Assembly (NCBI RefSeq): GCF_004355005.1
Contig: NZ_SMSJ01000001.1
Span: forward strand, 1-64,000
DNA length: 64,000 bases
Direction of reading: 5' to 3'
From: Dankookia rubra
GTDB lineage: Bacteria; Pseudomonadota; Alphaproteobacteria; Acetobacterales; Acetobacteraceae
Within the stretch, counting starts at the first letter, position 1; each line of letters opens with the position of its first letter. This document shows, one piece after another, positions 43,909 through 53,778 of the stretch. Below the pieces are notes generated by a model, which was not told the DNA's origin, made no database searches, and saw only the letters and a list, made by a program, of their open reading frames with translations. The translations under genes were made by a program, and so were the position numbers.

Positions 43909-45126
43909 TCAGCCGGGCAGGCCCATCGTTTCGGCCAGCCGCGCCGCCAGGGCCAGCAGGGCGCGATCCCGGCCCGGCGCGGCGACCAGCGAAAGGCCGA
44001 CCGGGGCGCCGCCATCCCGGCCCGCCGGAATGGAAATCTCACAGAGCCCGGCCAAGCCGGCGATCGCGCCGACTCCCATGGTCAGCTCTCGCACCGCATT
44101 CTGGTCCGCCAAAGTCGCAGTCAGTTTCGGCGCCGCGGCCGGGCTGGTCGGGTAGACGAGCACCGCGCCGCCGGCGAGCAACGCCCGTATTCGCGCCTGG
44201 AAGATGCGCCGAAAGGCCCGCCCGGTAGCGGCCTTCTCCGGCGGCATGGTACGGGCGGCATCGAAGCGTTCCTGCACGCCGGGACCGAAGCTCGGCTTCG
44301 CGGCGGTGACCCAGCTGCCGAGCGTCGCCCAGGCTTCCTCAGCCTGCGCGCAGCGGAAGCTCTCGTATAGGGTGGCCAACCCTTCCGGAACCAAGTCGAT
44401 TTGCGTGGCGCGGCCGAGCATTTTCTCCACTGCCTGCAGCGGCCCAGCCAATGCCAGCACGGTCGAGGGCAGCGCGTTGATCCAGGCTTCCTCGACCTTC
44501 AGCAAGGGGCCCAGGCTGGCGCCGGGCGCGCTGTCCTCCGGCAGCAGCACGTCGCCGACCTGAGCCAGCACGCCGGCCCGGGTGGCGAACCAGCCGGCCG
44601 TGTCGAAGCTGGGGCCGAGGCCGCAGGCGCCGGCCAGGCTGACCGCACCCCAGGTGGGGCGGATCCCGAAGACGCCGCAATAGCTGGCTGGGATGCGGAC
44701 CGAGCCGCCGGTATCCGATCCCATGGCGAAATCGACCAGGCCGGCGGCGACCGCGGCCGCCGAGCCGCAGGAGGAGCCACCCGGGAACCGGTCCGGTGCC
44801 GCGGGGTTCACCGGCGTGCCGTGCCAGACGTTCTCCCCGGTGAGCCCATAGGCGAGCTCAACCGTCTTGGTCTTGCCGCGCAGGAAAGCGCCGGCTTGGA
44901 GCAGCGCCTGAACCACCGGTGCCGTGGCGGCGGCGACGGGATGGGTGCGGGCCCAATCGGGGTTGCCATAGGTCGTCGGCGTGCCGGCGACGTCGTAAAG
45001 GTCCTTCACCGCGAAAGCGAGGCCGGCCAGCGCGCCGATGGCGGCGCCCGGGCGTTCCACCCTCGGCCCCGGCACGAAAGCGCCCACCGTGTCGGTCAGG
45101 TCGCCAGAATCCCGAGCTTCGGCCAT
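43909..45126 (-). CDS. Amidase signature enzyme (second copy)
   Basis: 405 aa, shorter than the amidase at 1879-3288 and a different subgroup, close to AtzF/GatA-like indole-acetamide or general amidases. Triad: Lys in FAVKDLYDV (about residue 40), cis-Ser in GGSSCGSAAAV, Ser nucleophile in GSDTGGSVRIPAS. GGGATGGAAAG lies before the ATG at 45126; the earlier in-frame ATG lies in weak sequence. No AtzG-like partner here. Confidence 0.87.
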   Translation of the reverse strand: MAEARDSGDLTDTVGAFVPGPRVERPGAAIGALAGLAFAVKDLYDVAGTPTTYGNPDWARTHPVAAATAPVVQALLQAGAFLRGKTKTVELAYGLTGENVWHGTPVNPAAPDRFPGGSSCGSAAAVAAGLVDFAMGSDTGGSVRIPASYCGVFGIRPTWGAVSLAGACGLGPSFDTAGWFATRAGVLAQVGDVLLPEDSAPGASLGPLLKVEEAWINALPSTVLALAGPLQAVEKMLGRATQIDLVPEGLATLYESFRCAQAEEAWATLGSWVTAAKPSFGPGVQERFDAARTMPPEKAATGRAFRRIFQARIRALLAGGAVLVYPTSPAAAPKLTATLADQNAVRELTMGVGAIAGLAGLCEISIPAGRDGGAPVGLSLVAAPGRDRALLALAARLAETMGLPG

Positions 45127-45213
45127 CGTCTTTCCATCCCGCCTGTAGGTGGCAGGATGTTGCAACTCCGCTGCCAAGTAAAATGGTTGCCGAGCGCCGC
45201 TGCGGCCCGCCGG

Positions 45214-45366
45214 TCAGCCCAGCAGTACCGTTTTGGTGGCCAACGCTGCGAGGGTGGCGGTCACCGCAGCGGCAGGCAGGCCGCCCCACCGCTCCAGCGC
45301 CGCGAAAGCGACACCGCCCATAATCAATGCCCAGGCGACAACCTCGGTCAATTCCATGGCGGGCAC
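45214..45366 (-). CDS. Small hypothetical membrane protein
   Basis: 50 codons starting GTG, with GGGAGG 7 nt upstream. Sequence begins VPAMELTEVVAWALIMGGVAFAALERWGG, a hydrophobic helix, then a second short one PAAAVTATLAALATKTVLLG. It may have two membrane passes. No family recognised. It sits in an otherwise empty gap upstream of the amidase and divergent from fpr. The surrounding DNA is AT-richer than the average, including a run near 45383-45410 with no gene. Confidence 0.55.
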   Translation of the reverse strand: MPAMELTEVVAWALIMGGVAFAALERWGGLPAAAVTATLAALATKTVLLG

Positions 45367-45536
45367 GACTGCCTCCCTTAAGTGGATATATTTTAACCTA
45401 ACAGCAATTTATTGCCCATGGAAGTGATAGTTCGCGAGACTTCCGACGGCGCCCGACACCGAGCGATACCGACGCAAGGCAGGATTGCGCCATCACCTGT
45501 TGCACTGCGGCGCACAGTTCCGCATCTAGGTCGGCC

Positions 45537-46349
45537 ATGGACGCCCTTCCCCTTGCCGCCGCAAAGCCCGCCATCCCGCCCGCCTTCTTCGGCGAGAGGG
45601 TGACCTGGGTCCATCACTGGACCGACAAGCAGTTCTCATTCCGCTGCACGCGCGATCCAGCGCTTCGCTTCGTCGCCGGGCAGTTCGCCATGATTGGCTT
45701 AATGGTCGACGGCAAACCGCTGGTGCGGGCTTATTCCATGGTCAGTCCGCCCTGGGACGAGGAACTCGAATTCCTTTCCATCAAGGTGCAGAACGGCCCG
45801 CTGACCTCTCGTCTTCAGCATATCAAGGCTGGCGACACGGTGCTGATCGGCAAGAAGCCGACCGGCACCTTGCTGATTGAGAACCTGTTGCCCGGCAAGA
45901 CGCTCTGGATGGTTTCGACCGGTACGGGCCTCGCCCCTTTCATGTCGCTGATCCGCGAACCCGAAGTCTACGAGCGCTATGAGCATGTCGTGCTCATGCA
46001 CGGGGTGCGAGAGGTCAAGGAGCTTGCCTACCATGACTATATCGGAAATGACCTTCCGGCGCATGAGTTCCTTGGCGAGATGCTGCAGGGCAAGCTGTTG
46101 TACTATCCGACCGTGACCAGGGAAGCTTTCCCGACTCAGGGCCGGGTCACCACTCTGCTCGAGAGCGGCAAGGCATGCGCCGATCTGGGCCTTCCGCCCC
46201 TCTCGCCCGAGCACGACCGGGTTATGCTTTGCGGCTCGGAGGCGATGAATGCCGACGTGAAGGCGCTGCTCGAAGCCCGCGGATTCACCGAGGGCTCGAA
46301 CAGCGAGCCCGGCACTTACGTGGTCGAAAAGGCGTTCGTTACAAAATAG
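45537..46349 (+). CDS. fpr: Ferredoxin--NADP(+) reductase
   Basis: 270 aa. FAD motif RAYSMVSP (Arg64, Tyr66, Ser67), NADP-binding STGTGLAPFMSLIREPEVYERYE, and a C-terminal end VEKAFVTK typical of bacterial subclass-I Fpr, where the terminal residues stack on FAD. Moves electrons between NADPH and ferredoxin/flavodoxin in the cytoplasm. The start codon is ATG at 45537, 8 nt after a weak AGG. The 155-bp region upstream is AT-rich and likely contains the promoter. Confidence 0.92.
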   Translation: MDALPLAAAKPAIPPAFFGERVTWVHHWTDKQFSFRCTRDPALRFVAGQFAMIGLMVDGKPLVRAYSMVSPPWDEELEFLSIKVQNGPLTSRLQHIKAGDTVLIGKKPTGTLLIENLLPGKTLWMVSTGTGLAPFMSLIREPEVYERYEHVVLMHGVREVKELAYHDYIGNDLPAHEFLGEMLQGKLLYYPTVTREAFPTQGRVTTLLESGKACADLGLPPLSPEHDRVMLCGSEAMNADVKALLEARGFTEGSNSEPGTYVVEKAFVTK

Positions 46350-46580
46350 TGGCGACCTCAGCCGGGCTTCTCCAGTAGCCCGCAACACCGCCGTCCGCAT
46401 GGCCACGCCATTCAAGGCGGACCCAACGGGACCGAGTTGTATCAATCACGGTTTCGTTTGGCGGGAAGGGCTTCGGGATCGGTTGCGTGCCAGCATCTGT
46501 ACCGCATGCGGCTGGGTGAGGTATCCCAGGGCCCGGTGCTGGGCGCTGTCGCAGGCGCCATCACTGGGAAAGGACGACCG

Positions 46581-47285
46581 ATGGATGCAGCCCTGCGCGA
46601 CGGCGCAGCAAGATGGCTGGCGGACGCGGTGAAATCCGGTGATTCGGGGGCGCCATTGCCCGCCTTTGCAACGCCGCGCAGCATGCTAGACGGCCAGCGG
46701 ATCGCCGCGCGGGTCCTCGACATGCTGGATCTTTCCACCTGTGGCCTGCGCCTGACCAATCCTACCCACAGCCGGCCAGTTCCTGGCCCGGTGTTGGAAG
46801 AGCGACTGCTCAAGGAAGGCGCAAGCGTATCCATGTCGATGTTGCGGCATCCGCGTGCCAGCGCCGCAGTGGTCGGGGAACTGGCTGAAGACCTGCCCCG
46901 GCGCGGCGACGAGACGCCGAATTTTGCCGCCCTGCACCCCGCCGTCGATGTTGCCAGCTGGCGCCTTCCCGAGCCGCCCTCGACAGGTGCCCTGGCCGCG
47001 GCAGACCTTGCCGGGCTCGGCTTCATAATACTAGGCAGGGCGAAGCGGATGCCGCCGATGCGCCTGCGGATCTCCCTCGCCCCGACCGGAACTTGGCGAC
47101 GCGGCGAGGAAGTCGACCTGGAGGAGGCACTGATGGCGGCGGCGCTCGCGGCGCGCCGGGCCGGCGGGCTGCCGCGCGGCTCCTTCCTGGTGGTGCCGCT
47201 GGGCGAATCGCTGGAACCTGAGACTGGGCTCGACTTGCATGCCTCCTTCGGCCGGCTCGGCCGCGTCAGCGTCCGGTTCGATTAG
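46581..47285 (+). CDS. Degenerate 2-keto-4-pentenoate hydratase-like (FAH superfamily) protein
   Basis: 234 aa, tentative. Overall order of segments follows the hydratase family: N-terminal helix AALRDGAARWLADAV, GQRIAARVLDML, GPVLEERLLKEGA, ELAEDLPRRG, HPAVDVASWR, and a C-terminal GLDLHASFGRLGRVSVRF like the usual AxFGxLGxVxVxF strand. The metal-binding acidic motif expected before the HPAVDVASWR segment (EAExxF) is replaced by HPRASAAVVGE, so catalysis is doubtful. AAAGGA is about 8 nt before the ATG at 46581. The 230 bp between fpr and this start show no recognisable feature. Confidence 0.5.
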   Translation: MDAALRDGAARWLADAVKSGDSGAPLPAFATPRSMLDGQRIAARVLDMLDLSTCGLRLTNPTHSRPVPGPVLEERLLKEGASVSMSMLRHPRASAAVVGELAEDLPRRGDETPNFAALHPAVDVASWRLPEPPSTGALAAADLAGLGFIILGRAKRMPPMRLRISLAPTGTWRRGEEVDLEEALMAAALAARRAGGLPRGSFLVVPLGESLEPETGLDLHASFGRLGRVSVRFD

Positions 47286-47358
47286 GCAGAAGCCTGCTCT
47301 GCCATCCAGGAACATTGCTCGCGTTGTTATTTCTATCCTGTTTGCTGAAATCGGATTG

Positions 47359-47373
47359 ACGGTGCATCACCGT
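47359..47373. promoter_or_regulatory. Palindromic operator candidate before the MFS carrier gene
   Basis: Perfect 6-bp palindrome ACGGTG-CAT-CACCGT in the 216-bp gap, embedded in TTGACGG...TTGACGC sequence that could serve as -35 elements. No regulator gene is adjacent. Confidence 0.4.
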
Positions 47374-47501
47374 TCTGATTGACGCTCATTCCTACGTTTG
47401 CCGTGGCAGGCATGTCCTGAAATTGTGCCGGACGCCGGGTCCGGTGAAAGGGATGGTCGCCGTGGCAGCGCAAGGCATAAGATCGTTGACAGGGGCGAGG
47501 A

Positions 47502-49181
47502 ATGGCCAGCCAAGCGGCTACAATGAAAACCGACGACAAGACCCCTCCCATGAGCCCCGAGGAAAGAAAGGTCATCCTGGCCTCCTCGCTCGGCACGGTG
47601 TTCGAGTGGTACGACTTCTATCTTTATGGGTCTCTGGCTGCCGTCATCGGCGCCAACTTCTTCAGCCAGTTCCCGGAGAGCACCCGCAACATCTTCGCCC
47701 TGCTGGCATTTGCAGCGGGCTTCCTGGTGCGCCCATTCGGCGCACTGGTCTTCGGCCGGCTCGGTGACCTGGTCGGGCGCAAGTATACCTTTCTCGTCAC
47801 CATCCTGATCATGGGCGGCAGCACCTTCGTGGTGGGCATCCTGCCGACCTCAGACAGCATCGGCATCTTAGCGCCAATCGTGCTGATCGTGCTGCGCTTG
47901 CTGCAGGGCTTGGCGCTTGGCGGCGAGTACGGCGGCGCGGCGACCTATGTGGCGGAACATGCGCCGCACGGCCGGCGCGGCTTCTACACCTCGTTCATCC
48001 AGATCACCGCCACGGCCGGCCTGTTCCTGTCGCTGCTGGTCATCCTGTTTACCCAGGTCGCGGTGGGCCCGGACGCCTTCAAGGCCTGGGGCTGGCGCGT
48101 GCCGTTCCTGCTGTCGATCGCCCTGCTTGGCATCTCCGTCTGGATCCGCCTACAGATGGAGGAAAGCCCAGCCTTCAAGAAGATGAAAGCGGAGGGCACC
48201 CATTCGAAGGCGCCGATCTCCGAAGCTTTCGGCCAGTGGAAGAACGCCAAGGTCGCCATCATTGCCCTGCTTGGCCTGGTCATGGGTCAGGCAGTGGTCT
48301 GGTACACCGGCCAGTTCTATGCACTGTTCTTCATGGGCACGGTGCTGAAAGTCGATCCCTTCACCACCAACATGCTGATAGCTTGGTCGCTGCTGCTGGG
48401 CTCGGGTGGCTTCGTCTTGTTCGGCTGGCTGTCCGACAAGATCGGCCGCAAGCCGATCATCCTCGGCGGCTGCCTGCTGGCTGCGCTGACCTACTTCCCG
48501 CTGTTCAAGCTGATGAGCCACGAGGCCAATCCGGCCCTGTCCAAGGCCCATAGCGAGATCTCGGTTCAGGTGGTGACCGACCAGTCCGCGTGCTCCTTCC
48601 AGTTCAATCCGACTGGCACGGCGAAGTTCACCCAACCCTGCGACATCGCCAAAGCCGCCCTGGCCCGCGCCTCGGTCAACTACTCCGTCGAGAACGCACC
48701 AGGCGCGGTTGCCGCGGTCCGCATCCAAGGTGGCGAACTCATCCCGGCCAATAGCCCGACCTTCGCCACTGACCTCGGGAAGGCACTGACCGCGGCCGGC
48801 TACCCGGCGGCGTCCAACCCGACGGTCGTCAAGATGTCGAACCCCTTCGACATCTTCCGCGAGCAGCCGGCAGTGCTGGTCGGGATCCTGACCATCCTGG
48901 TCATCTACGTGACCATGGTCTACGGCCCGATCGCCGCGGCGCTGGTGGAACTCTTCCCGACGCGGATCCGCTACACCTCGATGTCGCTGCCCTACCACAT
49001 CGGGAATGGCTGGTTTGGCGGTCTGCTGCCGGCGACGTCCTTCGCCATGATCGCGCAGACCGGCGACGTCTATTTCGGGCTCTGGTATCCGATTGTGATC
49101 GCCGTGGCGACGGTGGTCATCGGCGTGCTCTTCGTGCCGGAAACCAAGGACGTGGATATCTACGCCGAAGACAGGGCGTAG
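47502..49181 (+). CDS. MHS-family MFS transporter with large periplasmic insert
   Basis: 559 aa, metabolite:H+ symporter type (ShiA/ProP-like). N-terminus SSLGTVFEWYDFYLYGSLA, GRLGDLVGRKYTF, RLLQGLALGGEYGGAATYVAEHAPHGRRG are family signatures. Between the fourth helix of the C-terminal half and the following one there is an insert of about 100 residues (around 345-450, with two Cys) absent in typical MHS proteins but present in a longer subgroup. Transports a small organic acid or osmolyte; ligand not predicted. An ATG at 47523 is an alternative start, because the ribosome-binding site GGGGCGAGGA almost touches the first ATG. A strong terminator follows. Confidence 0.88.
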   Translation: MASQAATMKTDDKTPPMSPEERKVILASSLGTVFEWYDFYLYGSLAAVIGANFFSQFPESTRNIFALLAFAAGFLVRPFGALVFGRLGDLVGRKYTFLVTILIMGGSTFVVGILPTSDSIGILAPIVLIVLRLLQGLALGGEYGGAATYVAEHAPHGRRGFYTSFIQITATAGLFLSLLVILFTQVAVGPDAFKAWGWRVPFLLSIALLGISVWIRLQMEESPAFKKMKAEGTHSKAPISEAFGQWKNAKVAIIALLGLVMGQAVVWYTGQFYALFFMGTVLKVDPFTTNMLIAWSLLLGSGGFVLFGWLSDKIGRKPIILGGCLLAALTYFPLFKLMSHEANPALSKAHSEISVQVVTDQSACSFQFNPTGTAKFTQPCDIAKAALARASVNYSVENAPGAVAAVRIQGGELIPANSPTFATDLGKALTAAGYPAASNPTVVKMSNPFDIFREQPAVLVGILTILVIYVTMVYGPIAAALVELFPTRIRYTSMSLPYHIGNGWFGGLLPATSFAMIAQTGDVYFGLWYPIVIAVATVVIGVLFVPETKDVDIYAEDRA

Positions 49182-49200
49182 TTGGACCAGTCGAACAAGG

Positions 49201-49232
49201 AAGGCGCCGGGGGTAACCCCGGCGCCTTTTCT
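49201..49232 (+). terminator. Intrinsic terminator between the MFS carrier and exonuclease genes
   Basis: Perfect 10-bp stem GGCGCCGGGG (49203-49212) / CCCCGGCGCC (49217-49226), GTAA loop and TTTTCT tail. It can act on both strands since flanking AA also pairs with the T-run. Confidence 0.92.
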
Positions 49233-49240
49233 CATGCCCT

Positions 49241-49918
49241 TCACCCGCCAGTCGGCGGCGGCGGCCCCTGCCCCATCCGATCCCGCCGGATGCGGACACC
49301 GCGCGCCTTCATGTCGCGCAGCGCGAGGTAGGCCATCCCCGCCATCACCGCGTCGTTCAGCGCGTCATGCGCCGCCAAGGGCGGAATGCCGAGGTCCTTC
49401 AGAATGTTATCGAAGCGCAGGTCGAAGACCGTCCCGGGCGGCGCATTGCCATACTTGCGATCGTAGTACATCCCACTGACCTCGATCTGCGGATTGGGCA
49501 GCTTCACCTCGATCAGGTCCATTGCATACTTGTCCAGCATGCGGACATCGAAATCGATGTAGTAGCCGACCAGCGGCCGGCCACCGATGAAGCGAAGCAG
49601 GTCCGGCAGAACCTTCCGCATCGGCAGGGCATCCGCCACGTCGCGCTGGCGGATGCGGTGCACCTTGATCGACTCCGCGCCGGCTTGGCTGTCCTCCGGC
49701 CTGACGAAAGCCTCGAAGCGCTCGCTGGTCAGGATGCGGTTGCCGCGGATGCGTACAGCGGCGACCGCCACGATGTCGTCGTGCCGCGGATCGAGTCCGG
49801 TGGTCTCGCAGTCAAGCGCCACTGCCTCATCCGGCGGCCCCGGCTCGAAGAGGAACTTGTAGGCATGGTCGCCGAGCGAGGCTCTGTAGAACAGCCGCCA
49901 CAGCGCGCCGCGGCTCAT
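49241..49918 (-). CDS. DnaQ-like 3'-5' exonuclease
   Basis: 225 aa, DEDDh exonuclease. Exo I LDCETTGLD (Asp36, Glu38), Exo II GYYIDFDVRML, Exo III AHDALNDAVMAG with the His-x4-Asp pattern. Homologues are commonly encoded next to DUF294/CBS proteins in this acetate cluster; their cellular role is not established and it is not the DNA polymerase III epsilon subunit. Starts inside the stop of the DUF294 gene (ATGA) and ends just before the terminator. Confidence 0.88.
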   Translation of the reverse strand: MSRGALWRLFYRASLGDHAYKFLFEPGPPDEAVALDCETTGLDPRHDDIVAVAAVRIRGNRILTSERFEAFVRPEDSQAGAESIKVHRIRQRDVADALPMRKVLPDLLRFIGGRPLVGYYIDFDVRMLDKYAMDLIEVKLPNPQIEVSGMYYDRKYGNAPPGTVFDLRFDNILKDLGIPPLAAHDALNDAVMAGMAYLALRDMKARGVRIRRDRMGQGPPPPTGG

Positions 49919-51735
49919 CCGAAGGCAGCCAAGTTGTAGCGGGACCGCAGCGTCTCTCGGAATTGCCGGACGATGCGGAGCGCGTCGCGCAGGATGTCGC
50001 GGTCGGCCGGCGAGAGGCTGCCTGGCAGAACCAGCGCCTCCGTTTCCAGCACACCGCGCCGTACGGCTTCCAGCTGCGCCCGCAGCCGGTATTCCATGAA
50101 GACGCGCAGCGCCGAAAGCAACTCCTGCCCGAAGGCCGCGCTGAAGGCGCCGGCGGCGACCAGCGCCTCGATCCGCCCAGCGGTCGAGGTCGCCATAATG
50201 CCGCGGTCCATCGCCATCGCGCGCATGCCATGCACGATCGGAAAGATGCCGGCCTTCTTGATGTCGATTGCGTCGGCGGCGACCCCGACCTTTTCCATCA
50301 GGGCCGAGAACGCGCCGAGGCCGGGCGTCTCGAAGCTCTCGACCAAGTTGGCGAAGCGGGCGATCAGCGCGCGTTCGCCGCGCATCATCTCGGCCAGGGC
50401 GTGCTTCGCCTCGGCCAGCAGGCTGGTCCGGCCGGTGACGGCAACCGCATCGAAAAAGATCGCAAGGTTCATCGCCGCTTCCGGCGTGCGGTCCATGATC
50501 CAGAGCCGGAGCTGCCGCAGCAGCCCGTCCAGCGGCTGCGACCAGAGCGGGTTGCGGACCATGACGTCGCCCGGGCAGGGCGGGAAGCCGAAGTCGGCCA
50601 GGGCGCCGGAGAAATCCTGGCGAAACCGCGTCAACTCCGCCGCCGGCACTGGCCCGTCCAGCAGCAGCCCGTTGTCCTGGTCGGTCCGCACGGTCTGCTC
50701 GCCGCGGCCCTCCGAGCCCATGATCATCAGGCAGCCATGTTTGCGGATGGCGGGCGGCGCCAACAGGTCGAACAGCTTGACGAAGAGCCGCCGGTTGAGA
50801 TCGGAGGTGATCTCGGCGATCTGCTCCACCTTGACGCCCTGGCGATGTAGCCGCTCGACCTGGCCCTGAATATCCTGCGCCGGGGCGGCAAGGTCCGCCA
50901 CGTTGCGGGCACGATCGATGCGGCCGGGGATGAGCTGCGAATTACCGGCGACTAGGCCGAGGATATGGATGTCCTCAAGGAAGCCGGTGAACTCGCCCGC
51001 GGTCCGTACCGCGACGCGGCGCCTGTCGTGCCGGGTCATCAGCAGCAGCGCCTCGAAGATGAAATCCTCGGCGTCGACGGCGATGACGTCGAAGTGGCAG
51101 ACCTGCCGCACCGGCGTGTCGAGCGGCAGCTGCTTCAGCAGCACCGCCTTGGCCAGGTTCATGCCGGTGACAACGCCGATCCGCCCATCCTCCCGCACAT
51201 AGGCAGCGTTGATGCTGGCCTCCTGCATGCGCGCCGCAGCTTCGGCAAGCGTCGCATCGCCCGGCACCATGACGGCTGGTCCGCGGCTGGCCTCCCGGAC
51301 GCGGGCGCGCAGCACGCTCTCCATGCCCTCCTGCCGATGGGCACGAGCGAAGGCGTCGAGCTTGGCGGAGACCTCGGAGTAGAAAAAGGCGGCGAAGCCG
51401 GCATTGCGGGAGATGAGGTTGAGGACGACGCCGCGCGGGATGAGGTAGCAGAGCGTCTCCTCGGTGGCAATGAAGTCCTCGCCGGCTGCGCCGTGCACCA
51501 GGGCTCGGCTGTCGAAGGCGTCCTTCGGGCCGAGCACGGCGTTGAGGGTGCCGCCGTCGCGGACCTCGATGGAACCCTTGATGACGACGTGGAGGTGCTC
51601 GGACTTCTGGCCCGGGATGAGCACCGCCTCGCCCGGCCGCAGATAGGCGATGTCGAGGGCGGCGCGGAGTTCGCCAATCTCCTCCTGCGTGAGGCGATCG
51701 AAGGGTGGGTTGCTGGCATCGAAGGCGCTTGGCAT
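49915..51735 (-). CDS. cNMP-binding / CBS / DUF294 nucleotidyltransferase-like regulator
   Basis: 606 aa. Order of domains: cyclic-nucleotide-binding fold (about 10-120, YLRPGEAVLIPGQKSEHLHVVIKGSIEV), two CBS domains (about 150-275), a DUF294 GlnD-like nucleotidyltransferase with MGSEGRGEQTVRTDQDNG near 337-354, and a helical DUF294 C-terminal domain. The GSxGRxE...TDQD pattern is the active-site type of PII uridylyltransferases. Probably senses small ligands and controls the neighbouring acyl transport system, but the target is unknown. Start at 51735, 43 bp after the actP stop; coupled to the exonuclease gene. Confidence 0.88.
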   Translation of the reverse strand: MPSAFDASNPPFDRLTQEEIGELRAALDIAYLRPGEAVLIPGQKSEHLHVVIKGSIEVRDGGTLNAVLGPKDAFDSRALVHGAAGEDFIATEETLCYLIPRGVVLNLISRNAGFAAFFYSEVSAKLDAFARAHRQEGMESVLRARVREASRGPAVMVPGDATLAEAAARMQEASINAAYVREDGRIGVVTGMNLAKAVLLKQLPLDTPVRQVCHFDVIAVDAEDFIFEALLLMTRHDRRRVAVRTAGEFTGFLEDIHILGLVAGNSQLIPGRIDRARNVADLAAPAQDIQGQVERLHRQGVKVEQIAEITSDLNRRLFVKLFDLLAPPAIRKHGCLMIMGSEGRGEQTVRTDQDNGLLLDGPVPAAELTRFRQDFSGALADFGFPPCPGDVMVRNPLWSQPLDGLLRQLRLWIMDRTPEAAMNLAIFFDAVAVTGRTSLLAEAKHALAEMMRGERALIARFANLVESFETPGLGAFSALMEKVGVAADAIDIKKAGIFPIVHGMRAMAMDRGIMATSTAGRIEALVAAGAFSAAFGQELLSALRVFMEYRLRAQLEAVRRGVLETEALVLPGSLSPADRDILRDALRIVRQFRETLRSRYNLAAFG

Positions 51736-51778
51736 CGGCGTGATGCGGGCGACCGGTTGCCCGGTCGCCCGCCGCGTC

Positions 51779-53473
51779 TCAGTGGATATGCGCCGAGGCG
51801 GCGCCGATCCCGGTTTCCGACCGCACATACTGCGCGTCGTAGGAGGCCAGCTCGCTCCTGGCCCGGGCGCTGCTGTCCAGCTTCGAGACCGCCCAGATGC
51901 CGACGAAGGCGATGGTCATCGAGAACAGCGCCGGATTGTCGTAGGGGAAGAGGGCCGTCTTGTTGCCCAGCGTCTGCACCCAGACCGCCTTCGACAGGAC
52001 CACCATCGCCACCGCCGAGAAAAGGCCGAGGAAGCCGCCGACCATGGCGCCGCGGGTGGTGCAGCCCTTCCACATCGTGCTCATCAGCAGGACGGGGAAG
52101 TTGCAACTCGCCGCGACGGCGAAGGCCAGGCCCACCATGAAGGCGACGTTCTGGTTCTCGAAGACGTAGCCGAGGATGATGGCGACGATGCCGATCACCA
52201 CGGCGGAGATCTTCGAAATGTTGACCTCCTTCTTCTCGTTGGTGCGGCCGCGGGCGATGACCTCGGCATAAAGGTCGTGGCTGACCGCCGAGGCGCCTGA
52301 AAGCGTCAGGCCGGCAACAACCGCAAGGATAGTGGCGAAGGCGACCGCCGAGATGAAGCCGAGGAAGAGGCTGCCGCCGACCGCGTTCGCCAGGTGGACC
52401 GCCGCCATGTTGGTGCCGCCCAGCAGACCGGTGATCTTGTTAATCACGCCACCTGGGCCGGCCGCGTAGTAGCCCGGGTCCACCATGAGGAAGGTGATGG
52501 CGCCGAAGCCGATGATGAAGGTTAGGATGTAGAAGTAGGCGATCAGGCCGGTGGCGTAGAACACCGACTTCCGTGCCGCCTTGGCGTCGGAGACGGTGAA
52601 GAAGCGCATCAGGATATGCGGCAGGCCGGCGGTACCGAACATCAACGCCAGACCCAGCGAAATGGCGGAAACCGGGTCGGCGACCATGCCGCCGGGCGCC
52701 ATGATGGCATCGCCCTTCGGGTGCACCTTCACCGCCTCGGCGAACATCGCCTCCGGGCTGAAGCCGAAATGGAGCATGACCATGAAGGCCATGAAGGTGG
52801 CACCGCCGAGCAGCAGGCAGGCCTTGATGATCTGCACCCAGGTGGTCGCCTTCATGCCGCCGAAGGCGACGTAGACGATCATCAGCGCGCCGACGATGAC
52901 GACGGCATAGAGGTAATCGAGGCCGAAGAGCAGCTGGATCAGCTTCCCCGCGCCGACCATCTGGGCAATCAGGTAGAAGGCCACCACCACCAGCGTCCCG
53001 GTCGCCGACAGGATGCGGATCTGCGTCTGGTCGAGCCGGAAGGAGGCGACGTCGGCGAAGGTGAACTTGCCGAGGTTACGCAGCCGTTCGGCGATCAGGA
53101 AGAGCACGATCGGCCAGCCCACCAGAAAGCCGATCGAGTAGATCAGCCCGTCGAAGCCGGAGGCGAAGACGAGGCCCGAGATGCCGAGGAAGGAGGCCGC
53201 GGACATATAGTCGCCGGCGATCGCCAAGCCGTTCTGGAATCCGGTGATGCCGCCGCCCGCCGCGTAGAAATCCGCCGCCGACTTGGTCGAGGCAGCGGCG
53301 CGATAGGTGATGAACAGGGTGCCGATGACAAAGAGGAAGAACATAGCGATGGCGGCGATGTTCAGCCCCTGCTTGTCCACCGCGCCGTCGACCGCGCCGG
53401 CCGCCCAGGCCACCGCATGCGTTCCGAGGAAAGCGACGAGGCCGGCCCCCGTCGCGAGAGTGAGGCGGCGCAT
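51779..53473 (-). CDS. actP: Cation/acetate symporter
   Basis: 564 aa, sodium:solute symporter family with about 13 membrane helices and an N-terminal helix. [32 protein letters not shown] is the typical first-half signature; [15 protein letters not shown] and the [16 protein letters not shown] segment follow. Takes up acetate and other short monocarboxylates. Its first base is the last base of the DUF485 stop (TGATG). Downstream lie the DUF294 and exonuclease genes, upstream and divergent the PrpE-type synthetase. Confidence 0.95.
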   Translation of the reverse strand: MRRLTLATGAGLVAFLGTHAVAWAAGAVDGAVDKQGLNIAAIAMFFLFVIGTLFITYRAAASTKSAADFYAAGGGITGFQNGLAIAGDYMSAASFLGISGLVFASGFDGLIYSIGFLVGWPIVLFLIAERLRNLGKFTFADVASFRLDQTQIRILSATGTLVVVAFYLIAQMVGAGKLIQLLFGLDYLYAVVIVGALMIVYVAFGGMKATTWVQIIKACLLLGGATFMAFMVMLHFGFSPEAMFAEAVKVHPKGDAIMAPGGMVADPVSAISLGLALMFGTAGLPHILMRFFTVSDAKAARKSVFYATGLIAYFYILTFIIGFGAITFLMVDPGYYAAGPGGVINKITGLLGGTNMAAVHLANAVGGSLFLGFISAVAFATILAVVAGLTLSGASAVSHDLYAEVIARGRTNEKKEVNISKISAVVIGIVAIILGYVFENQNVAFMVGLAFAVAASCNFPVLLMSTMWKGCTTRGAMVGGFLGLFSAVAMVVLSKAVWVQTLGNKTALFPYDNPALFSMTIAFVGIWAVSKLDSSARARSELASYDAQYVRSETGIGAASAHIH

Positions 53474-53778
53474 CAGGCGATGTCCTTCTGCAGGTCGCGG
53501 GTCAGCGCATCGAAGCGGCCATTGGCGCGCTGCACATAGATGCCGGTGAGCAGGAAGGCGGAGACGATGACGATCAGGCCGAGCACGATGCCGACCGAGG
53601 TTGCCCCGCCGCCCACCTTCGCCGCCATCAGATCGTGCGCGAAAGCCACCAGGAAGATGAACCCGAGGTAGATCGCCAGCATGACCGCGGCGAGGGTCCA
53701 GGCGAAGCTGGAGCGGGTGCGCACGAGTTCCTGGAATTTCGGATTGCCGAGAATACGGTCCTGTTCCGATGTTGCCAC
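53473..53778 (-). CDS. DUF485 membrane protein (YjcH-like)
   Basis: 101 aa with two membrane helices. [35 protein letters not shown] is the DUF485 opening; the second helix [25 protein letters not shown] is followed by a short charged tail. Always encoded with ActP; role unproven. The ATG at 53778 follows GGAGGACTTG. One base is shared with the actP start. Confidence 0.93.
   Translation of the reverse strand: MATSEQDRILGNPKFQELVRTRSSFAWTLAAVMLAIYLGFIFLVAFAHDLMAAKVGGGATSVGIVLGLIVIVSAFLLTGIYVQRANGRFDALTRDLQKDIA

Noticed and set aside
46399-46632. A 77-codon frame with a CTACGWVRYP zinc-finger-like segment
   Set aside because: No second Cys pair and no ribosome-binding site; it overlaps the start region of the hydratase-like gene.
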